A program made the position numbers and the translations under genes. Under the pieces are notes generated by a model. That model was not told the origin of the DNA. It did no database searches and saw only the letters and a list, made by a program, of their open reading frames with translations. This document shows positions 1-10,600 of a stretch of DNA of 46,441 nucleotides, in pieces. Source of the stretch: Mucilaginibacter sp. L294 (GTDB lineage Bacteria > Bacteroidota > Bacteroidia > Sphingobacteriales > Sphingobacteriaceae); assembly GCF_001636615.1 (NCBI RefSeq), contig NZ_LGEK01000032.1:1-46441 (forward strand). Reading direction: 5' to 3'. Position 1 is the first letter of the stretch; the number at the start of each line of letters is the position of its first letter.

Positions 1-19
1 AGATGTGTATAAGAGACAG
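1..19 (+). other. Tn5/Nextera mosaic-end adapter, left end
   Basis: The first 19 bases, AGATGTGTATAAGAGACAG, are the hyperactive Tn5 mosaic end used in Nextera libraries. The same 19 bases occur as reverse complement at the other end of the window. They are library sequence, not genomic, so whatever is read across this junction should be ignored. Confidence 0.95.
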
Positions 20-148
20 ACTATATATCTATTCGTAAAAACAACTCCAGCTTATAGCTTACTAAAAGTGTCTATAGCATTGTTACTTTTCGGCTTGGCT
101 CTTGGTGATATTATTAAAAAAATAAATTTTAAATTACCCACTTATTGA
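20..148 (+). CDS. C-terminal fragment of a membrane protein (5' truncated)
   Basis: One frame is open from the adapter to a TGA at 146-148 and encodes about 42 residues. They include a hydrophobic stretch, LLKVSIALLLFGLALGDII, that looks like one transmembrane helix, followed by a short basic tail ending in LPTY. This fits the last helix and tail of an integral membrane protein whose body lies outside the contig. The stop is 7 bases before the next ATG, so the two genes could be co-transcribed. I do not recognise the family; a chance open frame is possible because the fragment is short. Confidence 0.4.
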   Translation, partial: TIYLFVKTTPAYSLLKVSIALLLFGLALGDIIKKINFKLPTY

Positions 149-155
149 TCTTATC

Positions 156-3086
156 ATGAAGAAGCTGATCTTTTTTATTACGTGGATAATAGTTATGCAA
201 GCGGTATGTGTTAAAGCACAACCCGTTGATCCTGACAGCGCGGTACTGGCGCTAAAAAATCTTAAACAGCTGCAAAATAACATCAGGCAGCAGCCAGTTG
301 CCAAAGGGCATACAGAACTGGTTTTGCAAATTAACCGCATGCTTAAACTGGGCGTTTGGGATAAAGCCCAGGTAATATTAAAATCGTTACCATATAATGC
401 CGATTATGCACTTTTAAAGGCCGATTACCTTATTTTGAACGATGAATACTTTGATGCCGAAGCTTTGGTTAACAAGGTATTAAAAAGTAACCCAGCTAAT
501 GAAAGGGCTTTGCAATTACGTGCAACACTACAAATACAGGCCTGGCGGTTGTCGCAGGCTATTAATACCTGTACTTTAATATTAAAGGCCAATCCCCGTT
601 CAGAGGATACCCAATTAATTATGGGCCGGGCTTTATTGCTGCAAAAAAAATACCCCGAAGCTTTAAACGTAGCTAAAAAGCTACAAAAACAAAACCCACA
701 AAACGCAGGGGCCTATATGCTGGAGGCCGATTGTTATTTTTGGGACCAGCACCCCAACCAGGCAGAAGCGCCACTAAAAAAATCGTTAACGCTTGACCCC
801 TATAACCCCGATGCAAGATTTAGTTACGGCTACGCTATTTGGAGGCGTGTTGATGCTACACAGTTAAATGCAATGGCTGCCCAATGGGAAATTGCACTTG
901 CGGTTAACCCTTTGCATTTTTCTACCAACTGGCACTGGGGCAACGGGCATACCAATTTAACCTATACTGATTATGCCGAAAAAAATGATGAGGAAGTAAG
1001 AAAGGCACTGGCTAAAGCCGATACCCTGTTCTCGGCCAATAAAGTGGATGAAGCTATTGCCTATACCCGTACCATCCAAAAAAAGTATCCCGGTTCTGTA
1101 TTGCCGCTTATGCACCGAGGTTCGCTTTATTACAGCGCTTTTGATATGGGCAGGAAACTAAGGCTTGATTCGGCAGAGAGTATTTTCCGGCAGATACTTG
1201 CCCGCAAAAAGCATTATGGCCCGGCACATAACGGGCTGGCATCAGTAGTAAAATGGAAGCGTATGCCTTACCTTTCTACCTTCGATTCTATTACCACCGT
1301 GCTAAAGAACTTAAAGATCAATGATCTGAAAAGCTTTGAAGCGGTATTCCCGGATATGTCTTACTACCCCGGCGATATGGCTAAACGGATGGTATGGAAC
1401 CAACTGTATACAACTACCGTATATTTCCCATTTTTAGCTAAGCAAGGCAATACTTTCCGTATTTCGCCCCTGCATATCGACCTGGCCATAACCATGAACT
1501 CGCCAAGTTTCCGCTATATTACAACGTTTGATAACCGCCAGTGGATGGACATCAGGGGTGTGGGCAGCGGCGCAGCCGATATTGAATATGCCGACCGCGG
1601 CGCTTACCAGGAACGTAACGTAGTATTGCATGAATATACCCACCTATATCACGGTGTTGTATTTACAGACGAAGAAAGCCGCCAGGTACGTAAACATTAT
1701 TACAACGCCATGGCACAGCACCGCACGCTTGATTATTATTCACAAAACAATGAATCTGAATACCTGGCGCAAACCTTCCCGGCCTACTGGGAACCGGTAA
1801 AGGTACACCCTGTTGATTTTAAATCGATGAATACCACCAGCGACTTAAAAACAAAAGACCCGGAGATGTATGACTGGATAGATAAACTGGTTAAAAAGCA
1901 AAAAGCATACCTGGCCGGTGATAAAAGCGCCATGGCAGATAACTGGGCTGAAGTATATTTAAACCTAAGCAACAGGCGCGGCCGTGGCAACCCGGCATCT
2001 GCGGCAGCGTACCTGGATACAGCGCTAACTTATGATAGTAGATACCTTCCGGTTTTTCTGGCTTATGCACGTTTAAAATCAGGAAAAAAGGATTTTGCAG
2101 CGGCAGAGGACTGGCTGAAAAAAGCGGAGGCTATTAACCCTAATTACGCGCCTATATATGTATCGTATGCAGATTTGGTACAGGCTAAACTTGCAGCTAA
2201 AACAATGGGGCAAACCGAAGCCGTTAATCAACAGATTGCATACCTTAACCAATCATTAAAACTGGAAGACGATTACCAGGAACGGGCATCTGTAAGTTAC
2301 CAGTTACGCGAAACTTACCGCCGCAACGGGCAAATAGCCGAAGCTATTGCTATTGCGGACGACTATGCCAAAAATGGCCCTGCTGTATCAACCTACCTAC
2401 GCGATCAGCGCGATAACGCGGCGGCAGCGGCAGCAGCGTTAAAGGCAGACCTGGGTTACCCTGAACCTGTAATTACCCTGCAGCACCTGGTTGAACAAAA
2501 GCCACAGAATTTTGAATTCAGGACCCTGTACGCCAACGCGCTTGCTGCAAATAAACAGTATAATGATGCTATTAAAACCCTGCAGCAAATACAGCGTATT
2601 TTAAAAGCCAGTAATAACGGCCTTGCAAGCTATGACCTGCAAATAGCAGAATACTATAACGAGTTGGGTAAACCAGATTCGGTAGCAAAATATAAACCTG
2701 CAACCACCCCAGTTGCACAGGGCCGCCGCAGGGGTGGCGACAACGCAACCGTTAACCCGGATGCCCTGCGTTATGTGCGCCTGCTGGCTGCAACGGGCAA
2801 GGCAGTTGAAGCTGATACGCTGCTAAAAAAACTTCCATCAACCGGGGATAACGCTTATTTGAGCGAATACGCTTACACACAGGGGAAAATACAGGAAACC
2901 AACAAGCCTGAATTAGCTGCCGCAAGCTATGAAGCTGCTTTGCAGTATGACCCGTATTATTTTAAGGTATACCCATGGCTAATTGATTATTACAATAAAA
3001 CCAAACAACCTGCAAAAAGCCAGGCATTGAAAAGCAGCGTGCAAGCGTTAAGAATACAACCCGGTAAAAACTTAAGTATAAACTAA
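156..3086 (+). CDS. Exported TPR-repeat protein with HExxH putative metallopeptidase core
   Basis: This 976-residue protein starts with a Sec signal peptide (about residues 1-21, ending VKA). It has a TPR-like helical array at about residues 30-380, a central enzyme-like region, and more TPR-like repeats from about 610 to the end. The central region has HEYTHLYHG at about residue 492 (bases 1629 on), a zinc-binding HExxH. A possible third ligand lies in NESEYLAQTFPAYW at about 533-535, as in gluzincin peptidases. The layout suggests a periplasmic or surface zinc peptidase held in a TPR scaffold. The family is known only in outline, so the substrate is unknown. Low-complexity stretches (AAAAAAALKA, GRRRGGDN) lie in the C-terminal half. 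No functional link to the sugar genes downstream is visible. Confidence 0.75.
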   Translation: MKKLIFFITWIIVMQAVCVKAQPVDPDSAVLALKNLKQLQNNIRQQPVAKGHTELVLQINRMLKLGVWDKAQVILKSLPYNADYALLKADYLILNDEYFDAEALVNKVLKSNPANERALQLRATLQIQAWRLSQAINTCTLILKANPRSEDTQLIMGRALLLQKKYPEALNVAKKLQKQNPQNAGAYMLEADCYFWDQHPNQAEAPLKKSLTLDPYNPDARFSYGYAIWRRVDATQLNAMAAQWEIALAVNPLHFSTNWHWGNGHTNLTYTDYAEKNDEEVRKALAKADTLFSANKVDEAIAYTRTIQKKYPGSVLPLMHRGSLYYSAFDMGRKLRLDSAESIFRQILARKKHYGPAHNGLASVVKWKRMPYLSTFDSITTVLKNLKINDLKSFEAVFPDMSYYPGDMAKRMVWNQLYTTTVYFPFLAKQGNTFRISPLHIDLAITMNSPSFRYITTFDNRQWMDIRGVGSGAADIEYADRGAYQERNVVLHEYTHLYHGVVFTDEESRQVRKHYYNAMAQHRTLDYYSQNNESEYLAQTFPAYWEPVKVHPVDFKSMNTTSDLKTKDPEMYDWIDKLVKKQKAYLAGDKSAMADNWAEVYLNLSNRRGRGNPASAAAYLDTALTYDSRYLPVFLAYARLKSGKKDFAAAEDWLKKAEAINPNYAPIYVSYADLVQAKLAAKTMGQTEAVNQQIAYLNQSLKLEDDYQERASVSYQLRETYRRNGQIAEAIAIADDYAKNGPAVSTYLRDQRDNAAAAAAALKADLGYPEPVITLQHLVEQKPQNFEFRTLYANALAANKQYNDAIKTLQQIQRILKASNNGLASYDLQIAEYYNELGKPDSVAKYKPATTPVAQGRRRGGDNATVNPDALRYVRLLAATGKAVEADTLLKKLPSTGDNAYLSEYAYTQGKIQETNKPELAAASYEAALQYDPYYFKVYPWLIDYYNKTKQPAKSQALKSSVQALRIQPGKNLSIN

Positions 3087-3142
3087 TTAAATAGCGGCAC
3101 AGAATAGTAAATATTATTTGGCAAGCGTAGTGTTTGGCAAGC

Positions 3143-4141
3143 TTAATTCCTAACCTTGGTTGTTACTATTGGTTTAGCATCAAGATTTACCTGCCCGGAT
3201 GTAACGCTTGCTCTGATCTCGTGGTATTGATAAAGTATATTCAGGCCATTAGATCCATCTTGTTTTTGTGGCTTGCTTTCTTCACCTTCTGTATAACTGC
3301 GCAATTTGATGTAAGCATTCTTTTGCGCATTAAAATGATACTTCAGGGTATCCTTTTCAAAACCAGGTTCTGCTTCTGTATAATAAGGGTCATAGAAAGC
3401 TTTATCCGGGTTTACCGGAAGGCTTAACAGTTGTTCGGTAAACATCCTGTCGTTTTTCGTAAAAGGCTTTTTCTCTGATGCTTTTTGGTCGAAGTCTAAC
3501 TTACCGGCCTTAATTATGCCGTAAAAGTTTTGCGATTTTGGATGGGTATTTTCTGGGGTATATTTGGCAACAAAATCGTTGTATTTATCAGGGTTATTGT
3601 ACACATACATGCGCCATGCACTATCCACTGCTATTTGCCCCGTTTCATCAACCATACGTGCAGCAAGTAAAATACCCTGTGGGATACTTGCAAACTTACT
3701 TGTATATGGGAAATCAGCATTATTTGAACTATCATCAAAAACCCGTTTTACTTTTTTAGTTACTGGTTCAAAACCTATAGCAGGTGTTCCGCTGCTTGCA
3801 AAGCCATCAAAAAATATACGGATATTGTTGCCGAGCTGTTTGTTGTGTCGTCCGTAAACCTTAAATCCTGTGGGTTTAACCTGTTGTTTAAAAAGCACGG
3901 TGGTATCGTTAATTTCCCAGGTGCCTGTTAAAGCCCCTCCAAAAAAACCAATAACAAAACGATGATCTGGCAGTACATACAGAGCACCTCCGCCCTGCGG
4001 GTCGCCATTTCCGGTATTATAAACGCCGGTAATATCCCCAACGGGTTCAGTGTGTTTAGCAAGATGAACAGGTTGTTTGCACGACATCACCAACAACGCC
4101 GGAATTAACACGAACAAAACAAATAACTGGCAGTACCTCAT
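3143..4141 (-). CDS. Lipoprotein of unknown function
   Basis: The 332-residue product begins MRYCQLFVLFVLIPALLVMSC, a type II signal peptide with the lipid-attached cysteine at 21, so it should sit in the periplasm or outer membrane. The N-terminal 40-110 region (GDITGVYNTGNGDPQGGGAL, then FGGALTGTWEINDTTVLF) looks like a small beta-rich domain of the kind that reports mass or state in Bacteroidota lipoproteins. The rest is charged and shows no catalytic motif I recognise. It is convergent with the TPR gene (about 56 bases apart) and divergent from the small secreted protein at 4295. Function unknown. Confidence 0.7.
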   Translation of the reverse strand: MRYCQLFVLFVLIPALLVMSCKQPVHLAKHTEPVGDITGVYNTGNGDPQGGGALYVLPDHRFVIGFFGGALTGTWEINDTTVLFKQQVKPTGFKVYGRHNKQLGNNIRIFFDGFASSGTPAIGFEPVTKKVKRVFDDSSNNADFPYTSKFASIPQGILLAARMVDETGQIAVDSAWRMYVYNNPDKYNDFVAKYTPENTHPKSQNFYGIIKAGKLDFDQKASEKKPFTKNDRMFTEQLLSLPVNPDKAFYDPYYTEAEPGFEKDTLKYHFNAQKNAYIKLRSYTEGEESKPQKQDGSNGLNILYQYHEIRASVTSGQVNLDAKPIVTTKVRN

Positions 4142-4294
4142 TAGCTAATTTTTAATTTAACCCTATAAACTACGCTTTGTTTGACGAATATTTAGGTTAA
4201 GGCGTTAATTACCAACCTGAACATTTACCCCAACTTTATGTTAGTATTAATTTTAAACACGAAATATCTGGATTTAACTTAAAACGATGATAGG

Positions 4295-4717
4295 ATGACA
4301 AAAGCGATAATATTACGCAAATGTTGCGCACTTCTATTTTTTACCTGTTGCCTGCTGTCGCAAATCAACGGTTTTGCACAAACAAAAGCCGAGCTAAAAA
4401 AGGCAAAAAAGTTATTTGATGGTTATTGGGTAAATAAAAAAGCCCAAAGGCACCTCAGTATTTCATTTGATGAGCAGGACTATGCGACGATAAACGATTG
4501 GCATGGCAAAATGAGCGATGATAATAACACCGTTGACGCCTATAAGGCATTTATTAAAAACGACAAACTGGTAATGCCCGAAGATAAAACAGACCTGCGC
4601 GCACCCTACTGCGAGATTGTAAAGAAAGGAAACGTTATCCTGTACCGTTGCAGGGGAATGAAGAGCAGCAGCAAACGGTTTGTTGAGGAAACTTTATTTA
4701 TAAGAGAAAAAAACTAA
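4295..4717 (+). CDS. Small secreted protein of unknown function
   Basis: This encodes 140 residues with a hydrophobic leader ending NGFAQ at about residue 29, typical of Bacteroidota Sec signal peptides. The mature part (about 110 residues) begins with a KAELKKAKKLFDGYWVNKKA segment and continues as a mixed charged domain with two cysteines (APYCEIV and LYRCRG) that could form a disulfide. I do not recognise a family. It stands alone, with 238 bases to the next gene. Confidence 0.6.
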   Translation: MTKAIILRKCCALLFFTCCLLSQINGFAQTKAELKKAKKLFDGYWVNKKAQRHLSISFDEQDYATINDWHGKMSDDNNTVDAYKAFIKNDKLVMPEDKTDLRAPYCEIVKKGNVILYRCRGMKSSSKRFVEETLFIREKN

Positions 4718-4955
4718 CGTGTATTTAAGTCATTTAAATATAAGGTATTCAACTACAGCACCTCTTTACCGATAAAACAGCTATATTTTGATTCATCCCC
4801 TTAGTTTTGTGCCCGCGCGCATCACTGTTAATTTTTTTGGCATCAGCATTAATCATAAATTAAGCAATTTTTAATCCTTCAGTCTTTTTTAGTATTATAA
4901 TTCCTTTAAAGCCTTACTAACCATACAGGCGAAGGGTTACTAACCAATTTTAAGA
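4718..4955. other. Intergenic region upstream of the GH31 gene
   Basis: This AT-rich gap holds no open frame. A perfect match to the Bacteroidota -7 consensus, TAGTTTTG, lies at 4802-4809, but no TTTG is at the expected distance upstream (the nearest, 4787-4790, is only 11 bases away). The promoter call is therefore weak. If used, it would give a leader of about 140 bases. Confidence 0.3.
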
Positions 4956-7313
4956 ATGCTGAAAAAATTTACGCTACTAACGTTACTTGCCGCGGTATCT
5001 GCAAACGCATGGTGCCAAACTTTTACAAAAACCACTTATGGAGTATCTGTTAAAACAGGTACAATTAATACAGAGTTACAGGTTTTTAATCCCTCTGTAA
5101 TAAGGGTAATTAAATCACCGGGGCTAATACCCGGCAACCCAAGCCTGAGTGTAATTGCCCACCCGGCCAAAACTACTTTCACTGTTAAACAAGATCCTGA
5201 CCAGCTAACGCTCAGTACCATAAAAATAACTGCAACAATTAATCTTAAGAGCGGTGCCATATCCTACTATACTCCTCCGGGGAAATTACTAATGGCAGAA
5301 CAACACGGGGCAGCAAGTGTTGAGCAAGGTGCTGATATGGGCGTTAAACAAAGTTTCACCTTACCAGCCCACGTCGCCATTTACGGTTTGGGGCAGCACC
5401 AGGAAGGGGTAATGAATTACCGCGAACATACCGTTGAACTAAAGCAACGCAATACAGAAATAGCTGTACCTTTTATACTCACCTCTGATGGCAACGGGGT
5501 ATTATGGGACAATGCCTCGGCAACTCAGTTTAGCGACACAAATGGCACCACCACATTTGAATCAGCCGCAGGCCCAGCAATTGATTACTATTTTATAGCC
5601 GGCGCTAATGCTAATAACGTGATTGCCGAATTACAATTTTTAACCGGTAAAGCACCCATGTTCCCAAAATGGGTGTTTGGCTTCTGGCAAAGCCGCGAAC
5701 GTTATACCGGCCAAACCGAACTGTTAGATGTTATTAAAAAATACAGGGGGTTAAAAGTGCCGCTAGATGGTATTGTGCAAGACTGGCAATATTGGGGCAA
5801 GGATTATGATACCTGGAGCTCTACCGAATTTGGGAATCCTTCGTTTCCCTCTCCTGACAAAATGATAGATAGTGTACACCAAATGCATGCCCATATCATG
5901 ATCTCTGTATGGCCAAACTTTGGTAAAAACACCGCTATTTATAAAGAACTAAATAACAACGGCTTACTGTTTAATTTTAAAACCTGGCCAACAACGCCCG
6001 AAGTAAAGGTCTACGATGCATTTAACCCAAAAGCGAGGGATATATATTGGAAATATCTAAACAAAAACCTTTTATCAATAGGTATTGATGGTTGGTGGCT
6101 GGATGCAACCGAGCCCGAGCAGGGTAACACCCAGCAAAGTGATAGCGCCAAAACTTATATCGGGAGCTTTAAAGCCGTACGGGATGCCTTCCCATTGGTT
6201 ACGACACAAGGGGTGTATGAGCATCAACGGAAAACAGACTCGCAAAAAAGGGTATTTATTTTAACCCGTTCGGCGTTTACAGGCCAGCAGCGCAATGCCA
6301 CGGCAACATGGTCGGGCGATATCCAATCCTCCTGGCAGGTATTCAGGAAACAAATTTCAGGTGGGTTAAACCTGGTTTTATCAGGCATCCCTTACTGGAA
6401 CACAGATATCGGCGGTTTTTATACCGCACGTTACCCGCAGGGGATACATGATGATGCTTTTAAGGAACTTTATACCCGTTGGTTCCAATTCGCGGTTTTT
6501 ACACCCATATTCCGCTCGCACGGAACAGGCACCCCGCGCGAGATTTATCAATTCGGAAAAAAGGGATATTGGGCATATGATACACAAGAGAAATTCATCC
6601 ACCTGCGTTACCGGCTGTTACCTTATATCTATTCGGAAGCATGGCAGGTAACAGCTCATTCATCTGCAATGATGAGGGCACTGGTTATGGATTTCCCACA
6701 AGATAGAGCGGTATTAAATATTGATAACGAATACCTGTTTGGCAAATCGATATTAGTGGCACCTGTTACAGATTCATTATACACACAAACCGTGAACGGC
6801 CAAACACAAACAAACTTTAGCCAAATAAAAAACAAAAACGTGTATTTACCTGAGGGAACAACATGGATTGATTTTTGGTCGGGCAAACGTTATAACGGCG
6901 GGCAAAGTATCAGTTATAACACCCCTATCAGTAAAATACCATTATTTATTAAAGCGGGCTCTATCATACCACTTGGCCCTATACAACAATATGTTGATGA
7001 GCTTAAAGCCGCAACGGTGGAAATCAGGATCTATCCCGGTGCCAATGGCCGGTTTACTTTGTATGATGATGAAGGCGATAACTATAACTACGAACGCGGC
7101 CAGTATAGCACCATTGATTTTACCTGGAACAACGCGCGCAAAACGCTTACTATACATAATCGCAAGGGCGCCTATCCGGGTCTCTTAAAGGCTCGGACTT
7201 TTAAGATCGCTATTGTTAAAGAAGGGGTTAATACCGGTGTAAGCTTATCATCAACTTACAAAACAATACGCTATTATGGTAAGGCAATAACCATTCCCTT
7301 ACACACCAAATAA
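4956..7313 (+). CDS. GH31 family alpha-xylosidase-like glycoside hydrolase
   Basis: The 785-residue protein has a signal peptide ending ANAWCQ (about residue 21), an N-terminal beta domain, a TIM barrel and a C-terminal DUF5110-like beta region (about 680-760). The GH31 nucleophile is Asp383 in GIDGWWLDATEPE, and the acid/base is Asp455 in TATWSGDIQSSW. The context FKTWPTTPEVKVYDAFNPKA before the nucleophile is the pattern of Bacteroidota alpha-xylosidases rather than alpha-glucosidases, and it lacks the PA14 insert of the longest members. The expected reaction is release of alpha-linked xylose from non-reducing ends in the periplasm, with retention of configuration. It stands 357 bases before susC and next to a xylose catabolic operon downstream, which supports a role in supplying xylose. 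An alpha-glucosidase of GH31 remains possible. Confidence 0.85.
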   Translation: MLKKFTLLTLLAAVSANAWCQTFTKTTYGVSVKTGTINTELQVFNPSVIRVIKSPGLIPGNPSLSVIAHPAKTTFTVKQDPDQLTLSTIKITATINLKSGAISYYTPPGKLLMAEQHGAASVEQGADMGVKQSFTLPAHVAIYGLGQHQEGVMNYREHTVELKQRNTEIAVPFILTSDGNGVLWDNASATQFSDTNGTTTFESAAGPAIDYYFIAGANANNVIAELQFLTGKAPMFPKWVFGFWQSRERYTGQTELLDVIKKYRGLKVPLDGIVQDWQYWGKDYDTWSSTEFGNPSFPSPDKMIDSVHQMHAHIMISVWPNFGKNTAIYKELNNNGLLFNFKTWPTTPEVKVYDAFNPKARDIYWKYLNKNLLSIGIDGWWLDATEPEQGNTQQSDSAKTYIGSFKAVRDAFPLVTTQGVYEHQRKTDSQKRVFILTRSAFTGQQRNATATWSGDIQSSWQVFRKQISGGLNLVLSGIPYWNTDIGGFYTARYPQGIHDDAFKELYTRWFQFAVFTPIFRSHGTGTPREIYQFGKKGYWAYDTQEKFIHLRYRLLPYIYSEAWQVTAHSSAMMRALVMDFPQDRAVLNIDNEYLFGKSILVAPVTDSLYTQTVNGQTQTNFSQIKNKNVYLPEGTTWIDFWSGKRYNGGQSISYNTPISKIPLFIKAGSIIPLGPIQQYVDELKAATVEIRIYPGANGRFTLYDDEGDNYNYERGQYSTIDFTWNNARKTLTIHNRKGAYPGLLKARTFKIAIVKEGVNTGVSLSSTYKTIRYYGKAITIPLHTK

Positions 7314-7670
7314 CCACGCTGTCAATAGTGCTGATACCGCACCGGCGTTAATCGAAACATTTACCCCTTTCAGCATAAAAAAGTGCTTTTTATAGCAATT
7401 TTCTTATAAAAAGTGCATTATTAACCTCATACAAGCGCATTATTAATCTATTATTTATTTTTTATTAATCTTCGCCACTTCATTTGTACTTGAAATTATA
7501 AACCAACACAGCCCTTTTGCCAGCCCAAAAAAGCGGCAACTGTGTATAACCATTTAAAGAGATTTTTTATGAATTGCCACACCCCTAAACCGCCGTAGGC
7601 TTGCTGCTGCTTTGCGCAACCCTATTACCAACATGGTAAACAATCAATTAAACCTTAAACCAGAGAACAT
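7314..7670. other. Regulatory region upstream of the first susC
   Basis: This 357-base gap contains no convincing gene. It is AT-rich in its middle part and carries three copies of AAGTGC/AAGCGC (7381, 7411, 7433), two of them within 14-base direct repeats. A possible -7 element, TTCATTTG, lies at 7479-7486 (one mismatch to TAnnTTTG). The last 180 bases would be an untranslated leader. Confidence 0.45.
7411..7446. repeat. 14-base direct repeats, 22 bases start to start, upstream of susC
   Basis: AAGTGCATTATTAA at 7411-7424 is repeated as AAGCGCATTATTAA at 7433-7446, with one substitution and an exact 22-base period (two helical turns). A third, partial copy (AAGTGC preceded by an A-run) lies at 7381. 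They sit about 40-60 bases upstream of the possible -7 element, where an activator would bind. SARP-type regulators are known to bind direct repeats at 11- or 22-base spacing, and a SARP-like regulator is encoded at 24925-27495. The link is inference. Confidence 0.5.
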
Positions 7671-10600
7671 ATGAAAAAATACAAGTACTTACTTATATTA
7701 TTCTTTCTTTTCCCGTTGAGCTTATTAGCCCAGCAAGCACCCTTTAGCGGGAAAGTAATAGATTTAACCGATGGGGCTACCCTCCCCGGTGTAACTGTTA
7801 AAATAAAAGGGACCACTACCGGTACAGTTACCGATGTAGGCGGAAACTTTAAGTTAACCTTACCCAATGCGGATGCTGTGTTACAAGTATCATACTTAGG
7901 CTTCGAAACACAGGAAATTGCAGCAAAAAACATCAAAGACGGTATAATTGCCCTAAAATCAAACAGCAAAAGCCTTGATGAAGTGGTAGTCGTGGGTTAT
8001 GGTGTTCAAAAAAGAGCCACCATTACAGGGTCGGTATCTACTTTGCAAAGTAAAGAGATAACAACTACCAAAAACGAAAGCGTAATTAACTCCTTATCAG
8101 GTAAAATACCTGGCTTACGTATCGTTCAAACCACTGCCGAGCCGGGTTCGTACGCGAACATCCTTAATATAAGGGGTTATGACGGCCCCGCAGCGGTTGT
8201 AATAGATGGTATTATCGGTGGAGATCAGTCTACTATTGGACGCATGGACCCTAATGAGATAGAGAGCATATCGGTACTGAAAGATGCTGCTGCCTCTATT
8301 TATGGTATACGTGCATCGGGCGGTGCTATCATTATTACTACAAAAAAAGGATCAAAAAGCGGTAAGGTAAATATTAACTATTCGGTGAATAGTGCCATAC
8401 AAACATTTTTAGGCATGCCCGAAAGTGTAAACGCTGTTGATTATATGATGCTGACCAATGAGAAAAAGAAGCGTGATTTTGCCAATAACTTTATCACTAA
8501 CGTTACGCCGGCATTCTCTTACAATGATATACAGCCCTGGAAAGATGGCACCCGTCAATCTGCCGACTGGATAGGAATGGTATTTCGTAAAACAGCCAAC
8601 CAAATACAGCATAACCTTAATATTGATGGTGGGACTGATAAGATCAATTACTTCTTCAACTTTGGTTATCAGAAACAAGACGGTGTATTTAAAACCGGCG
8701 ACCTTAACTATAATAAATACAACTTCCGCTCAAACGTAACGGCTAAAATAACCGATCGTTTAAAAGCACAGGTTTTAGCATCAGCATGGATGGATGAAAA
8801 GAACCAGCCTTATACCGATGAGTGGACCATTTACAAATATACCTGGAACCAAATACCTACCCACCAGATATATGCCAATGATAACCCCTTATATCCGGCA
8901 GTTATGGACGATAACATGAACCCGTCTGTAATAACAAATTCAGATATTATGGGATCAAAAAGGTATCAAAATAAAAATGTTACCGCCCAGTTGAACCTAA
9001 CCTATGATATACCCGGCATACAGGGCCTTACCGCTAAAGGTTTATTTAACGTTGATTACGGCGTTGCCGATAATAATTACATTAAGCGTACTTATTCACT
9101 ATACACTTACAATGCAGAAAATGATACTTATCTCGCCAGCCCAGTAAACTCTCCTGGTAGTATTCAGCGCGAATATTATAATCACTTTAATACGCTTAGC
9201 CAGCTAACTTTAAATTATTTACATACGTTTGCCGGCAGCCATAATGTATCAGGTATGATTACTTATGAGCAAAGTCATAACACTGCCGATAATTTTGCTG
9301 CTTTTCGTGAAACTGCAATACCGATTGATTATATTTTTGGTGGCGTGCAAAATGCAAACACCAATGGTTTCATGAATCAGGGTGCTTTACAGGATGTTGC
9401 TTTTCGTAGTATAGTTGGCCGTTTTAATTATGATTATAAAGGGAAATATCTTGCAGAGTTCCTGTTCCGCCGGGATGGTTCAAATAAGTATAAGCCAGGA
9501 TCTGATCAATGGGGCTTTTTCCCGGGCGCGTCAGTTGGCTGGGTGCTAACAAAAGAGAATTTCTTTAGAGACCTTGTGTCCGACAATATACTTAACAATT
9601 TAAAACTTAGGGCATCGTATGGTAAAAGCGGTAACGATAACGGCTCTGCTTTTAACTATGTAGCAGGTTATAATTATCCATTCGGTGGTTATATTTTTGG
9701 CCCGAGTTATGTCAACGGTTCATATCCCAAATTAGGCGCACCAGGTTTGTCATGGACAGTAACAGCAAAAACCAACATTGCCATAGACTTTGGATTGTTT
9801 AATGGTAAAGTTGATGGTTCGTTAGAGGCATTCAGAAGCGACCAAACAGGTATCGCTACAAACCCAACAAATGGCGTACCTGGTACAGTTGGTGCAGATG
9901 TGCCACAGATAAACTATAACGGTAACCGTGTACAAGGTTTAGACTTTAACATCTCTTACCATAATAACTTTGGGCCTGTGGGTTTAAATCTTACCGGTAA
10001 TATATCTACTACACGTTTAAGGAACTTAAAGGTGTTACGCACACAGTCTGGTAACGAATACTCTAACTGGAAAGAAAACCAAACCGGCAGGTATCAAAAC
10101 ATCTGGTGGGGACCCGAGTATGCAGGCCAGTTTACCAGCTATAACCAAATTTATAATTATGGTGTAAACATGGGCGGCGGCAACAACAATACCGTTCCGG
10201 GCGATTATTATTACAAAGACTGGAACAATGATGGTGTTATTGATTCTAAAGACGATCACCCTATCGCAACATCTGATATCCCGCTTTATAACTACGGCCT
10301 TACTGTTGGCCTAAACTATAAAGGGTTTGATATGAGCATGGTATTGCAGGGGGCAGCCGGTGTTTATGTACAATACGATGGCCAGTTTGCCGAGCCATTG
10401 TTATTTGAGCGCAGCTCGCTAACCAGGTTCCTTGATAGCTGGCATACTGCAGACCCTTACGCCAATGTTTTTGACCCTAACACACAATGGGTTCCGGGCT
10501 TTTACCCTGCAATGGGGTCGGCACCGGCCAAAGGTACAAAGGCCATACAAGATGCCAGTTACCTGCGTGTTAAATCGCTTGAATTTGGTTATTCATTCTC

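Noticed and set aside
7375..7400. Hairpin AAAAAGTGCTTTTT as terminator of the GH31 gene
   Set aside because: The stem is only A-T pairs around a 4-base loop, too weak; more likely part of the repeat cluster.
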